Shown here: positions 1 through 33,250 of the stretch, piece by piece
Layout: each line of letters starts with the position of its first letter
Position numbering within the stretch: the first letter of the stretch is position 1
Assembly (NCBI GenBank): GCA_037577475.1
Contig: CM075202.1
Location: 9,630,501 to 9,694,500, forward strand
Reading direction: 5' to 3'
DNA length: 64,000 nt
Origin: Chaunax sp. Z400
Lineage: Eukaryota; Chordata; Actinopteri; Lophiiformes; Chaunacidae
Made by a program: the position numbers and the translations under genes
The notes under the pieces: generated by a model
The model's database searches: none
Seen by the model: only the letters and a program-made list of their open reading frames with translations
Told to the model about the DNA's origin: nothing

Positions 1-548
1 TCCATACTACAACCACATGGAGTGGCCAAAGCGATCTGCTCTGCTTGCCTGCAAATTTTCACACACCCTTACTTGATAATTGCTTCGGATGAATTCAGCT
101 AATAAATTCTATGGTTGACTAAATATGTGGATGTACTTTTTAACGAAATCTTCTTTTTTTTTTGTTAATTAGTTGGGTCACTCTAGTATCTCTCCTCCTT
201 GGTCAATTGTAGAATTGGGAATTACTGATGTATGCCTGGAATGGATCATGTCTGCGCTGAAATCACACCTCTCTGTTTCAAACGATCAGTCCCACAAAGG
301 TCTATTGTTGGGACATATGAGAAAAGTAGCATGCTTCAGAAGAGCAGTGTGAAGCTCTCGGTATTTTCCCCCTGTGGAAACATTTTATGACTTGGTCTCA
401 GTTTAAACAAGGCTGTCCAAAACCTATTACAACTACCTAAACTTTTCTGGACTGGAAGTTTTTCATTCCATTTCATCATTTCACTGAGCATCGCTCTTCT
501 GCCTCCTTCTGTCCTTTATCATCTGCTCTCACAAACCTTTTTTTCTCT

Positions 549-578
549 CTCCTCCTCCTCCTCCTCCTCCTCCTCCTC
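549..578 (+). repeat. (CCT)n microsatellite
   Basis: CCT/CTC run in ust intron 1. Confidence 0.9.
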
Positions 579-1979
579 TTCTGCCCCTCACTCCAGTGTG
601 AGACTTAGCACCACACAGGCTCTCTTTATGCTGTCTGTTTGTTCTGCACGGCTCCACAAGCTCCAGCACTGTCCCCACCATGCTTGCCAGTGGGCGAACT
701 CTGACGAGGACTGCTGTTGCTGCTGAGGCATACAGAGATAAGATGAGATAGATGTATGGTATCGTAATCAGTAGTTCCCTTGTTTGTCACGTGCATGATT
801 AAAAGCTCTGCTCTAGATTCTAACGGCATACAGAGGGATGCATGTATTTTACGCAGCTGGTTGAGCCCCCAGGCCAACATTTCATGTCAGGAAGCAAAAT
901 AATTCCTTGACACTCCACTGAAAGTATGTTGCTTTATCATTACACCAATTATTCATCATTAAATGTTCTGTGAATTCCTTATTTTCACTGAATTTCACAA
1001 ATAATAACATCAGATATGATTAGATGCAGGAAAACCTAATTTCATAGTAATCATATATATATTTTTATGTATTTATTTCAGTCCTCATGCATGTGTGTAC
1101 AGTACTTGTGTTAATCTGTGCTTCCTGCTGGAATCATTATGTTTTCTCTGTTGAAGAGATTTCAGGCCTTTGAGGAAGCTCGAGCTGCCAGCCACTGAAC
1201 TCTGCAGAGGACTCAGAAACTGATTTGATAAAAATTTGTTCCTGTTTCCCACTTGCTGTCCCTCACTCTTCCCCTCTCAGCCTCCACTTCTAGACGTTCC
1301 CTCTTTTCATTTCCTAGATGTGCAGTGCAGCAGCTGTTTTTCCTGAATCTGTTTCTTCTGTCATGGCGAACCCAGAGGAATTCTGGTTCTCTATTGTAAT
1401 TCACTCTCCCTTTCTGATCCCTCCTTCATATGGGACTTTTTGCCCCCCATTCGGCCTCCTTCCTCTTTTTCACAAAGAACATCTACGTCCCTAGTCACAG
1501 AGTGTGGGGCAGCAGATGATTTTACATACCGTAAGACAGATGTTCTACGTATGCTCATTAATGTGTGTCTGCTGTTTGTTTTTTTCATTGTAATTAGAAG
1601 TATAAGAAATGCCAAGACCACAGATGGGATAACTTGTGAAAGGAATAGTTTGATATTTTTGGAAATCTGATTATTTTCTTTCTTGACAAGACTTAGTTGA
1701 GATAATCAATACCACACTCATTTTCATATGCTACAGTTGAAAGCAAACCTATTCAATCCCCATTGTTTATTAAGTTTATTGGCAAAATATGATATTAATC
1801 AACTGTTTGCAAGAACCAAATAAAATCAAACAGGTTTAATCGCTCAATGAAAGGTTTTTTCCGCATTCAACACCAAATGGTACTTTTAATGACCACCGTC
1901 TCAAAATTATTCAACTGCATGAATAGTATCCTTCATAAGAGCACACATTTACATATCAGATATTGTTAAAACACTGTGC

Positions 1980-2600
1980 CAACTCCAAAAAACAAAAGCA
2001 CAAGAATGCTCAAAAGCAATGCTCTAGATAAGCCACAAAACTTTTTGGATGCTGTTCTGTGGAGCGATGAAACAAAATTGGAACTTTTAGGGCCTATGGA
2101 TCAGCGGTATGTCTGGAGGAGGTAGAATGAAGCATATGCTGAAAAGACCCCCTGACCTACAGTGATGCATGGCGGTGACTTGGTGTTGCTCTGGGGGCTT
2201 TTGCTTTCTCACGCCTTGGAAACTTGCAGCATGTTGAGGGTAAGATGGATTTCATCAAGTATCAGGAAATCCTCGAAGAAAACGTCTCGCCATCTGTGAG
2301 GAAGCTGAAGCTTGGACGTCGTCATTGAACATTCCAAAAGGACAGTGATCCCAAGCAGACCTCAAAGTCCACCAAGACGTTGCCTCAGTCCTGGAACATT
2401 CTGTAGTAGCAATCACAGTCGCCTGACTTGAATCCCATAGAAAATATCTGCTGGGATTTGAAGAATGCAGTTGCAGTACTGGAGGCTTTTGCCCATGAGG
2501 AATGGGCTAAGATTCCTCAGGAACTCAGGAGCTGGTATCTGGCTATGCATCACATTTGCAGCAGGTCATAACAGCAAAATGGTGCTATACAAAGTACCAG
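1980..2600 (+). mobile_element. Decayed Tc1/mariner transposase fragment
   Basis: Translated in shifting frames, the + strand shows the Tc1-like landmarks in order: WSDETK (about 2068), a HGG-like segment near 2165, frameshifted N/D-rich and SPDLNPIEN-like codons (about 2420-2445: tcgcctgacttgaatcccat), then a WDLK-like segment. Several stops and frameshifts make it a fossil. It lies in ust intron 1. The termini were not resolved. Confidence 0.75.
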
Positions 2601-4140
2601 AGATGCTTGGGTTGAATAATTCTGAGGCTGTAGTAGTTAGTGAAAGTAGCATTTTGTGTCATATTTGTGAAAACAAACTTGTTTAAAGTCTCTTCTATTG
2701 AGCAATTTAAACTGTTCTTGTTAGACTTGGTTTGTACTATAGATAATATAATTATCCACAGGGGTTGAAAAATGTTGCTTCCAATTAAAAATATTAAGTT
2801 ACAGCCAGCAGCCAATTAAAATATTAAGACAGGAAAGAGGAGGGAACATCTAAGATCTTCATACTAGCACCTCTAAATGTAGGCTAATAAGTTTTCTTCA
2901 GCGGTCCAGATATGCTGATTTTTCAGTGTTGGTACAGGGAAGATTACCTCTGTTTCCAGTTTGTATGCTAAACATGGCTCCAACTCCATATTTAGCCGAC
3001 AGATTTTAAAGCCTGTATTGTATTTCTCCCAGTGTCAAACAAGTCTCATTCAACCTTCTCATAGATCTAATTCACTTGTGTGTGTGTGTGTGTGTTTCAT
3101 ATGTCTGTCCTTTGCTGTGGGGTTAAAGCCTGCTGCTCTGTGCATCTGTGATAGAGCACACGACACGTCTTTTCGGTGGCTGTGCATATCCGACCATGAA
3201 ACATAAAGCAAGCATGCAGCGCTGATGCTCAGTGTGAAATCATCCTTAGTGGGAGAAATCCTGCAGGTTTAAGACTCATGAACTATTTTTCTATTTGAGT
3301 GGAACAGTCAAATGTATAAAGCAGACTCTTGGCATGTAAGAGCAGGGCTTCTTTACTCTGATTGTTCATAACGGCTGCTTATTCAGTTAGTGGAGGTGGA
3401 AAAAGAACCCTTCAAGGCTATCATCATGACGGGGAAGCAAAAATACAAAATACACATGAAGATTTGTTTCAACAACAGTCTAAAATAAATTGTTTGCTGA
3501 CAATTATGCAGCTTTGCATGAGTGTGCATCCAGCTCTTTGTGTTTTTCCAGATGTATCTATAGAATGCCTCATTTGTGACTCAGCAACACCACCGCTAAG
3601 TCCCAAAACAAGGGTGTAGATTGTTCAGTGTTCCCACAACCATCTGTTTGCCTGTTTTCAGTTGACATCGCCATGATTAAAGGAGTTGCTGTGACCCATT
3701 GTATTTTTTTTTTTTTTTTTATCTTTCCAAATCGCAACATGTGCAGAAGGTTTTTTATTTTTTTGGAATAGATTCTGCTTCAGCTGCCGATAAAAAAGGT
3801 ACGGAAAAACAGGGATAGGCTTCAGAGTCAAAAATAAGCTTGTGTTTAAAAAAAAGAAAAAGAAAAGATACATGCTTTCAAAAACTGATTGTGCTTGGTT
3901 GAGGCTCAGGGCCAAGAGACCTATATTCAAAACAAGCAATTAAAGCATGGTGTTTTTCTTGCCTCCTTTACTCAGGCAGAGCTTTCTGCACTAGACCCAT
4001 TTTAAAGACTACTACAGTTCAAGTTCCCAGTCAAGATATTGTGAAAAACATGGACATAAACAACAAAGCTTTCATTTAAATGTAGTGACCATCTGTTGTA
4101 ATTAGTATACGATTTTAACTGAATATCAGTGCCTTTCTTT

Positions 4141-4659
4141 GGAAGTTTTCTGGGCATGTCCAACTAAGAGGAGACCCCAGGGTAGACCAGAACTAGATAT
4201 TACTTATCTCATCTAGCCAGGGGCCGTCTTGGGATATCCTAGGACAGGGGTTCCCAAAATTTTCACGCCCCGGCCCCCAAAATATCGATGCCAGAGACTC
4301 AAGACCCCCCACTATCCCCGGAGGTGGTTGAAGCATACAAACATTAAGCGCACACACACTAATAGGCTTATCCAAACACTCTACTCATATTTTCATTTGC
4401 ATGGTTTTATTTTAAATTTAACAATTATGTAGCTTATTTAGCTGAAATAAACTATTTCTGATCATTTTTAAATTTGATTTGATTTCTGGAAATCCCACCG
4501 TTGGTGTCTCACGACACCCCCCGAGCGGTCACGACCCCCACTTTGGGAACCCCTGTCCTAGGAGGAGCTGTAAAGTGTTACTGGAAAGAGGGAGGTCTGA
4601 AATACAGTATACTGTATACTGTATGATCAGCTGGTGGATGGATGGATGGATGGATGGAT
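4141..4659 (+). mobile_element. Rex3-like (RTE) LINE 3' tail, split by a later insertion
   Basis: The 3' end of a Rex3-type element: ggcatgtccaactaagagga, the ccaggg/agaccagaac segment, aggagctgtaaagtgttact, and a terminal (GGAT)n run ending about 4659. The body is interrupted at 4245-4555 by a hAT-like element. Only the last part of the LINE is present (5' truncation is typical). Confidence 0.7.
4245..4555. mobile_element. 311-bp hAT-like non-autonomous element (MITE)
   Basis: The ends are CAGGGGTTCCCAAAA at the left and, reverse complemented, CAGGGGTTCCCAAAG at the right: 14-bp perfect terminal inverted repeats starting CAGGGG as in many hAT/Charlie elements. The element is flanked by identical 8-bp copies of TCCTAGGA (4237-4244 and 4556-4563), the target-site duplication size of hAT. 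It has no transposase frame, so it is non-autonomous. Confidence 0.85.
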
Positions 4660-7600
4660 TGTGCATCGCTGCGAGGCCTAGCAATCTATGCAGTATGCAT
4701 TTCCACGTCTGGTGTGTGTTTGATCTCAGTGCACAGCAATGGAGGCCAGTTGGCTCCCAAAGTATTTACATCATAAACTATTCAGAGGCTGCTTGCATTT
4801 TGTTTTACTTTGAAAACACATTTTCTATCCTTTTAATGTTGCTGAACAGTTGTTTTGTTTTTTTCAAAATATACTGTATGCCAGACATTACCATGATTTA
4901 AATGAATGCTATCAAACACATAAATATAGTTTTTAACCTTCTTTCCTTAGCATTTCTTTACATATCAACCAGCATTTTTATGTGATTTTTTTCCGCTCCT
5001 GTGGATATTGTTGTTTATTATTAAATTTTCTTTAGCCGTCCCCTCCATTTGACTTCTTTTATAGGAGTGTATGGGAAAAATCACTGGACAGTCAAAATGT
5101 CCACCGACAAGCTCCTTATCAATAAGGACAGGCTAGCGAGACAGCTGTCACTTCCTCATGTCCACAAGCCAAGACGAGGTACGTACAAACTGCTCAAGCA
5201 CTCTGGTGCGGAGGAAGTGGCTTATCCAGAACCATCTCTGACGAAGCATGAAGTTTATCAGAAATCACATTATCAAATCCTGTAAATAACCAATGTGCGA
5301 TTATGTCTCATTATGGTGGCAATACAAATGTTCCACAGGATGTCATAGTGAAGAAGTATTAGTATCACTTCCTCTCTAGATTTTGAGTGATTACTTCTCC
5401 TACACTGACATATTAGGGTTTCAGCTGTTTGCCAATTTTTTTTTTTACTGCATGGCTCATTTCCTGGTCCTTGATTTCCAGAGACAGCCAGGGCTCATAG
5501 ACTCTGTGACAGCCTGCCAGGTAGAGTAGGGTCTCATTAGGTAAAGAGTCACTTTTTTATGTAGAAATCACTACATAAAAAAGTCACAGTGGCCACAAGA
5601 GTAATACCTAATGTACTTTACTCATCTAAAATGTAATTGATTGCACTGCAAAAGCATCCTGCCTCCTGCAGTGCAATCCCTTCTCTGTGCTGTGAAATTT
5701 GATTCTGAAATTGAAAGAAATCCTCTTTTCTCTTGAACCTCAAATTTAAGAATCCTGCAGAACCGTATAGCCTTTGGGTTTTAAAGCAGGTGACGCTCCA
5801 CTGATCCTTTTGTGGTTACTTTGCATGCTCACTTGAATTTGCACACATTACTGGGCTTCATTCAGCCTCATCGACTGCCTCCTCAAACTTTGAGACGGCA
5901 AATGACTCAGTCAGGGTCCTGTGAATAAAGATACTTTGCCAAGTGTGAAATCTACTCGTGGTAGTTTGACAGCATGACAGCTCAGATCGTGTTATTTACG
6001 ACAAATACAGGATGAATTATCTGACAAAACATGCATGATTTGATTCAAAGTTGTTCAACACTTTAATGTATGTTAGTTACAAATGCTAGGGTTTGCATCT
6101 CTGCATTCATATGGATGATTTCCTTACTAACTATACACCCCACTCCTGTTTCCACTTTCCTTAACAGAAGCATTGCAAATAATTAAGTTTTTATTTTCCT
6201 TGCTCCACTAAGTATGTCTTCTCTGCCTTTTGGTGCACTACCACTGTCCTGCTGCGTCATCATTATAATGGCACAGCCCTGTCGTACAGTATACATGATG
6301 GAAACCACTGGTGTCCACAAATGACATGCTGACAGTTAGCCTGAAGTCTCCCAACGCCTGCACATCTTCTTGCATGTGTCTGTGTTCAGTAACCATCACA
6401 TTTCAGTAACCAAAATTTTAGGGGAGCCATAAGTCCACAAATTTGTCTCTTTTTTTGGTATTTGGGCACCTGCAATAACACAGCAGCCTTCCAGGCGTAT
6501 ATATTTATATCACAAGTTTGTTTGACTATTGTTGATTCTCAAGTTACTAAAGGGTGAGGTTAATCCAGACATAATGGGTGGAGACCCTGACCCTGAGTTT
6601 AACTCCCTCCTATAATTAGGTAGATGGATTGCGCTACGGGTCTTAATGGAGGACCACTCCCACACTCTAAATCAAAGGGTTGGGTGGCCACACACACATC
6701 TTACAGACAAACACGCACAGGAAAGCATGTATGTAGCCCCTTCACACTGACTATTTTTACATCCTCTCTAACGTGGCACAAATATTTAGTAAGGACAGTA
6801 ACCATGGACGTGTGTTTGAGTCTAACTGCGTGTGTTTGACACAGCTTCCACTATTTTCTCTTGTTTGATGTAATATTCAAAAGGTTGGCTCTATATTCTT
6901 ATAGACTTGATGCAAACGCACACCTTTCATTCTCTCATTATTGTCTGTGGAAGATGAAAATACAGCAGGATGTGGTTAAGAATGAGCCTTTACAGTTTGT
7001 GGAACCCGCAGTCTGGTTTTGCATACTTGTAGAACATTTCAGTGCTGCAGCTCTCTGAGTCGTGTCCCACAGCAAAGTGAAGGCCTCTTCACTTCAACAC
7101 TGTGCTTATCCTCTTGGCCAAATTCTCAGCAGCCATTCCATTCCTGTGTGGTTTTTCTGCTTCCACCTCGCCTATTCTGGGATGTGTTTTTTCCCCCAAG
7201 TTCTACTGCGCTGGGACACAAACTTCATAAAGAAATGAAACGGTCTTCGCGCTAAATATATGTTTATGAAATTCCCAAACCTGCATGTAGCATTCCTGAA
7301 GCAAAGGGAAAATTCCAGAGCCTGAAGGACTTGTGCTGGGATGATTCGGTTGAATACGGATGAGTTATTCCTGTGAAAATGTAAAGATCTCTACATTACA
7401 TGTTACAATTATTTTTGTTTGACATGAACTTTCTCAGGAATTATTACCAATGTTTTTTTTTTTAAAGTGATTGAATACATTTCTTACAGTTCAAGAAATT
7501 TTCTCTCTATGCCAAAGAGGAAGTATCCTGTTACAGTATTATAATCACTAGTACCTTTTTAGGTTTTTTTCATCATTCTCCTTCTCTCTGTCTGGTTCCA

Positions 7601-8750
7601 GGCCTCTGACTCCCTTTTTGCATCTCAGATTTTCTCTCAGTAATTCATATCTTTCTGTTTTTGTGACCTTGATGTTTCCCCGGAGGGAAAAACAACCAAA
7701 CTAATCTGAGCTTTGTTGGCAGGATTAATAATGGGACTGTCATCTTCTTGCGCCAGAGCCAGAGAGCTTGGATGTGGCTGATGCAGCTGTACGGATTGTT
7801 TTAAGTCGAATTTCTGAAAATACGACAAACAGATGACTAAAAATCAATCAATTCAGCTAATGAGGTGGTAACTGATGTTTGCTTTGAAAAGCTTCTGGAC
7901 AGATGCTAGCCTTTGTCTTTTTCAGTTTTATGTTTTACTTGTGTAGATACCAGGTTCATAGGTAGCATGCACATAATACAAGGTGTATTATAGTGGTTGG
8001 CTGTTGTGTTAGGAGAGTTAAAGTTTGCTCCTCTAACGTCTGTGGTAAAATAGTTGTTAAATCTAATTTAACAAGACTTATAAATTTGATTTGTGGAGTC
8101 GTAGTTTTGCACAGATCATAGGTTTTTATTTGGTCAGCGGTTTTCCTTGATTTAGTGAATACAAAATCCTTTGAAAATCTTTTTGCAGGAGAGGAATTAA
8201 CATCCGCTTTAAACGTTGTCTTCCCTAAATGAAACACATTTCAAATAACAACACCTTCATCTGCTTTAACAGTTCTATATGTTTTTTTGATTCATTTGAT
8301 TTTTTTTTTTTTTTTATACTTTTGCAGATAAGTTATAGACTGTTGCAGTGTTGACTGATTAAAACTTGAACACTCCACTGATTTCCTGTCTGTTGTCTAT
8401 GCTGCAGCATTGATTAGATAATTGCATGTAGGAATGATTCTGCAGCTGCTCTCAGCGAGAGGCGAGTCCATCAATCTTGTGACACAGTAATCCAATTAAC
8501 CATTTAGCTACATGCCTATGAACACTCAAACTTCAGTTGGTTTCTCCTTCAGTCTCTCTCTCTCTTTTCTCTTTCACACACACATACACCTTCTCCCTAC
8601 TTACCCAATACACTGCCAGGAAAACATTGTCTTTGAAACTCCACCGAACGGAAATTGCAAAATTCACTTCCTTTTTGGAGTTTTAATGGTGGTGGAGAAC
8701 ACTGAACTGTCTGACCTGTTAATCCTAAATCTCCCATTTACGCATATTTA

Positions 8751-8880
8751 AAGGAAAGGTTTGACATTTTGAGAACTACTCTTCTTCACTTCATGACTGT
8801 TCACTTAATATGAAGCTACCACAGGTTTAACTCAAAGCCTGGAAATGCGGAAAAGCTAGCTTGGCTCTGACAAAAGGGAT
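8751..8880 (+). repeat. Dispersed teleost repeat, degenerate copy
   Basis: The stretch ggtttgacattttgagaa, atatgaagctacca, gctagcttggctctgac resembles a family also visible near 1645-1740, 39180-39600 and 62478-62800. Its class was not determined. Confidence 0.5.
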
Positions 8881-8924
8881 ACAAGTGATTGTGGGGTGTA
8901 ATTGTCAGTATGTCCGTCCATCTC

Positions 8925-9400
8925 TCTGTCTGTCCTTAATCTTTTTTGTCCAGAGCACATCTCACAAACTATACACTCTAGTTTCACCAAACTTTTCCTT
9001 TACCATGACTGATATTTTACATTTTATACTCATTTTATTTTGTGCAGTTTTTCCATGGAAACAAGTTGTTTTAGGTGACTCTGAAAGGTGGTCTTCTTGT
9101 CCGGAGCATAGCTGGCAAACTACATGTACAATCTAGCTTCACCAAAACGTTACACATATATTAATAAGTGGTTGTGCCGGTTAATGTTTAGATTTCTCTA
9201 CAAATCTTTTGAGTTTTCCATGGAAAGATGATTTCAGGGTGTCACTGAACATTTGGTCGTTTTCTCCTTAGCATATACCCAAAACAAAGTACATCCCTCT
9301 AGGCTCACCACATGAATGGAGGATATCTCACATACTGATGCACTTGTTGTACATTATTGTGGGGGATGTGTCATCTTCAGATTGTTTTCTAACTCTTTTC
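8925..9400 (+). repeat. Three degenerate units of a ~150-170-bp repeat
   Basis: The core gtcc(a/g)gagcat-n-caaactacatgtacaatcta followed by gcttcaccaaa recurs at about 8950, 9100 and 9270 with drift, each separated by a segment containing ttttccatggaa. This suggests an old tandem array or one repetitive element with internal repeats. Confidence 0.5.
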
Positions 9401-11386
9401 CTTTCATCGCTCAGCATAAGGTTATGCTTAAATGTAGTGCTGGTTTTGCTGGTTATTCCTGTGTATTTGTTAGAACAGATGGTTCAGTGATGAGTGCAGA
9501 GTCATAGTTACCGTATATTAGAAATAAATCATGTGAACACTGAGAACAATACAAAAATGCAGCCCTTAAATATGTTGTGACATTTTGTGGGTTGTAGCCT
9601 GTTTTGTTCGATTTTGAAATGAAAAAGTTGCTCAGTCAAGCCAAACAGCCCGTGACGGTCTCATCCTGTTGATGACGTCCCACAATGAATCAAAGGACAT
9701 TAGAGTCGATCAGTACAGTGCACTGCACAGAGGCTTTTTAGCTTCATATTCCTCTCTGTGGGTGGTGGGGACGGAGGGCAGCTGTCAACTTTTACAAGCC
9801 TGGTGCCCTGGAAAAAATTTGTTCCAATCTGGTATCCCAAAAAAAAAAAAAAGTGCTAATGAGAAGCACACACAGGCATAGGGGAGGGGTCTGGGGGTCA
9901 CAGGAGGGTGTTTTTTCCATTAGATGACAGGGGTGACAAGAGCTGCAGACACTCACCTCCATCAATAGTCCGCAGGAAAAGTCATAAAACAGAGACAAAG
10001 ACAGACAGAAACAAAAACTGTAGCTGTGTCAGTATTTATACACCCACCTTATGATGAATTAGTGAGCCACGACACACACAGACAGTCCCATACTGTAACT
10101 GTGCTGTGTGTATGTGTGTGTCTGATAATAGAGCCAAACCGAGGCAGGTGTGATCTCAGTGTAACACTAATTCCTAAAAGTTTACATACCCCTTTCTTAA
10201 ATATAAACAATACTTACAAAGTCATACAATACACTTCCAGCCTAAGTTTATGCACTAATAACATCGTTTAGTGTTAACCACGTGGAGAGCTTTCATTGAA
10301 ACAGTGTGTTTATGCATCATCCATTGCTGTTTTTATCTGTGTGTCGGATCACTTTTCTGAGACACAAGGAGTTATTGTTCTCCCCCGTGTAATATTTCCT
10401 CTCTTTATTGCTTTATCCCCCTCATGCTCTGCAGTTTGTCTTTCTCTTTTTCCCCCTGGGTGAACCGCATGAGCGCTGTAAAGGTGATGGGAAGTGATGC
10501 GTCTGCGTGTCTGGAAGGGCTGCCAAAGAAAAGGCCGCTGTCTGAAGCCAGGGCTTAGATTTGGACAGTTGGCTGAAATGCATGGCACAGACCCTCAGTG
10601 TGCGGCTGCCATGAATGAGCTCCATTCTTCCATCGTAACAGCTTCGCAGTGTTCGATATACTGTATAAAGAGGCTGCAGCTCTCTTTGTAAAATCCTCAG
10701 ACTTAATGCCAGAAGAGCTACACTGTTTTCTTTGGGTTACAAGGATGGGAGTGATATTTTAAACATTTTAAGAAAAGTGCCGCCAGTTGTTTCTAGAAAT
10801 GTGTGGTAAAATGTGGAGTGAGCAAAACCACATGTAACATACAAGATAGACATGTCATAAAAACAAGTGAAGCATATCAAACAAGCATATGGCAAAGTAT
10901 CTTGCTCACATTTATGTCTACAACTTTTTATTATTCAGTTACAAAAAGGAGCCCTGCAATTCATCCCCAAGTAATTGTCAGTTGTCAAGGAATGATAAAA
11001 AAAAAAAAGGGGGACAACATTTAAGAGTCACCAGTTTCCTTTTTTTTATCCCTTCATTGCTGTCCTGAGAAAATCATCTCCAGTCTCCATAAACTTCTTT
11101 TCCTAGGTTAATAGAAACAGCCCCATTTCCAGCATTGCGACAATGCATGTGTCAAATTAAATGGCCTTATAATGGTTTGTGTATTTTAAAAAGTCAGTGA
11201 ATTGTCCAAACCTGTTAAAAGACACTCTTCAAATTCCTTCATTCCTTTTGTAAGCCATCCCTTTACACCCGTGTGGATTGTTTGTTGGTGTTATTATTGA
11301 TGTTGGTGATCTGTGCACTTGTCCCTGGCATGTTGATGTCTGATTGTTATTTGTTCTTTTTATTTACATGAATGGGTTAGACTGTG

Positions 11387-11437
11387 AAATGAATTGCCCC
11401 TCTGGGATTGATAAAGTTGTCTGAATCTGAATCTGAA
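11387..11437 (+). repeat. Teleost LINE 3' tail
   Basis: gaattgcccctctgggattg followed by ataaagt and short tctgaa repeats is a common 3' terminus of fish non-LTR elements. The 5' extent is unclear (perhaps from about 11230). Confidence 0.5.
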
Positions 11438-11589
11438 CATGGAATCTTTTGTTTTATAAAAAAAAAAAAAAAAAAAATTTAAAAATCCAAACGGCCAAAT
11501 TAGCAGATACCTGATTTCTGTGACATCACCAGTTTATGTAAATGTATGTTTCCGTCGGTATCCTAATGTGTACTCTCTTGTCTTTGCAG

Positions 11590-31649
<20,060 letters not shown>

Positions 31650-33250
31650 GGGCTGTTTGATAAACAGTGGGCGTAACTAAAAAAACAAACAAACAGCTGA
31701 TTGGCTAGAATTGGCTGGGGGCAGCCTTAGGGCAAAGGAGAGAGTTCCCGTCTACCAGCAATCCTAATAAAAGTGAGGTGTGTTTATAGGGGTGTAGGGA
31801 TCTTGATGCTAATGATTTCATGGGCTCTGCTTTCCATCTACAATAGACTCGTGTCATGAGAGGCTCAGCACTGAGGACTAGGGTTGTGGGATTGAATGGA
31901 CAAAATGCTCTATTTAAAAGTTGACCAAGGACAGTGGGAAATGATGTTGAACTCAATTTACTTGACTCAAGTTTTGTTTTAATTTGAGTTTGTTTTGGGG
32001 TTTGTTTATGTAACAGAAAAGAAAATCCGTCGTTGTCGTAATCTCCAGGAGAGATTAGCACAAGATGTGGATAGCTAAATGCGTTGGGAAATAGTCTACA
32101 TGTTGGTCGCTGGGGTGTTTACTTTAGGAGAGGACTTCAGAGAAGGGAAGAGGAAGGAAGAGGTTCATACTTTATGAAATGGTTAAAGTCCTAAAAGCTG
32201 GAATGGGAAATGGTATCCATAAATGAAACAGTACCAAAACTTTTTTTGTATATCAGTTGTTAAGGACTGTTATAAGTGCCAAACCTTGCCAAGAGTTCCA
32301 GCAACTGACAGGGACCTCTGTGCACAGCTGGTGGAGTGGTGGAATTATGAAGTCAGCTATTATGAAATTGGTTTTATAACATCTTGTTTCATTTTTAAGA
32401 TATTCTTAGGTATAAATGAGGGTTTAGCAGTAAGCACTCAATTATGAATTCAGAGAATTCCAACGATGTGTGCGTGAGTGATTGAGATTGACCAAACCAG
32501 CAGTGTATGTTAACATAGATGTATTATTTGGAGCAGGTTATTTGTTAAGAATATAGGCTGGGTGTCGAGTCAAACATTAAAAAGGATATATAGAGCGCAA
32601 TTTGTTTTCATCCAAAGTTTGAAAAAAGGAGCTTGCCAAATACCGACGTTTCCACTGTGATGCATTACAAAACTGTATAAATATGCTGCACTTTTTCTGA
32701 AGTGACTTTTTCTGAAATGCTGCAGCAAAATGGATGATTTGGTCTCAAAACTGGATACTGATTTGCCTTTAATTAAAAAAAAAAAAGGATCACGTGACCG
32801 TTCAAGGGTTTCTTTCCTCTCAAATTATTATTGTGTAAGATGACACTCAATCTCTACTCCTCCAACAGCTTTTAGGAGTGCATGCTTTTCATAATTCATT
32901 TCAAAATCATCCAGAGAACAGTAACCATAAGCTAATATTGTCATCTACGATTTTTACTCTACCATCCTAATCTACCCATCTATCCATCCTAATGTCTACC
33001 CATCCTAATTATCATTACTTTTCAATGTCCTGGTTTGTGTGGTTTCCCTTTTTGCCAGTTTAATTTATTATTTTTGTATTCATTTGCATTCCAGATAAGA
33101 TTCTCAGGAAGGAAGAAAAATGTTAACTTAACTTGATAACTTAATCGTTTGTATCTTTGGTTTTTGGTGGCTATGAAACTATTCTTGGCATTTTAAGGGT
33201 GTCTGGACACAGCTGAAAAGAACTAATCATTTTACAGTCTTCAAAATAAA
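31650..33250 (+). other. ust: ust 3' UTR, probable extent
   Basis: Non-coding DNA after the ust stop. AATAAA signals occur early (31766-31771) and near the end (33245-33250). UST mRNAs usually have long 3' UTRs, which favours the distal site, but the sequence alone cannot decide between them. Confidence 0.4.

Larger units (their letters stand above)
1..11589 (+). other. ust: ust intron 1 (3' part; start outside window)
   Basis: No exon of ust or any other recognisable gene was found here. Exon 2 starts at 11590 after a cag acceptor, and no sequence like the UST N-terminus (signal anchor followed by the stem) is seen in this stretch, so it is inferred to be intron 1. It holds mobile-element relics (Tc1/mariner about 1980-2600; Rex3 plus hAT element 4141-4659; degenerate repeats near 8751-9400; a LINE tail about 11387-11437), a CCT tract at 549-578 and short GT runs. 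The open frames in it show no conserved domain. Confidence 0.75.
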
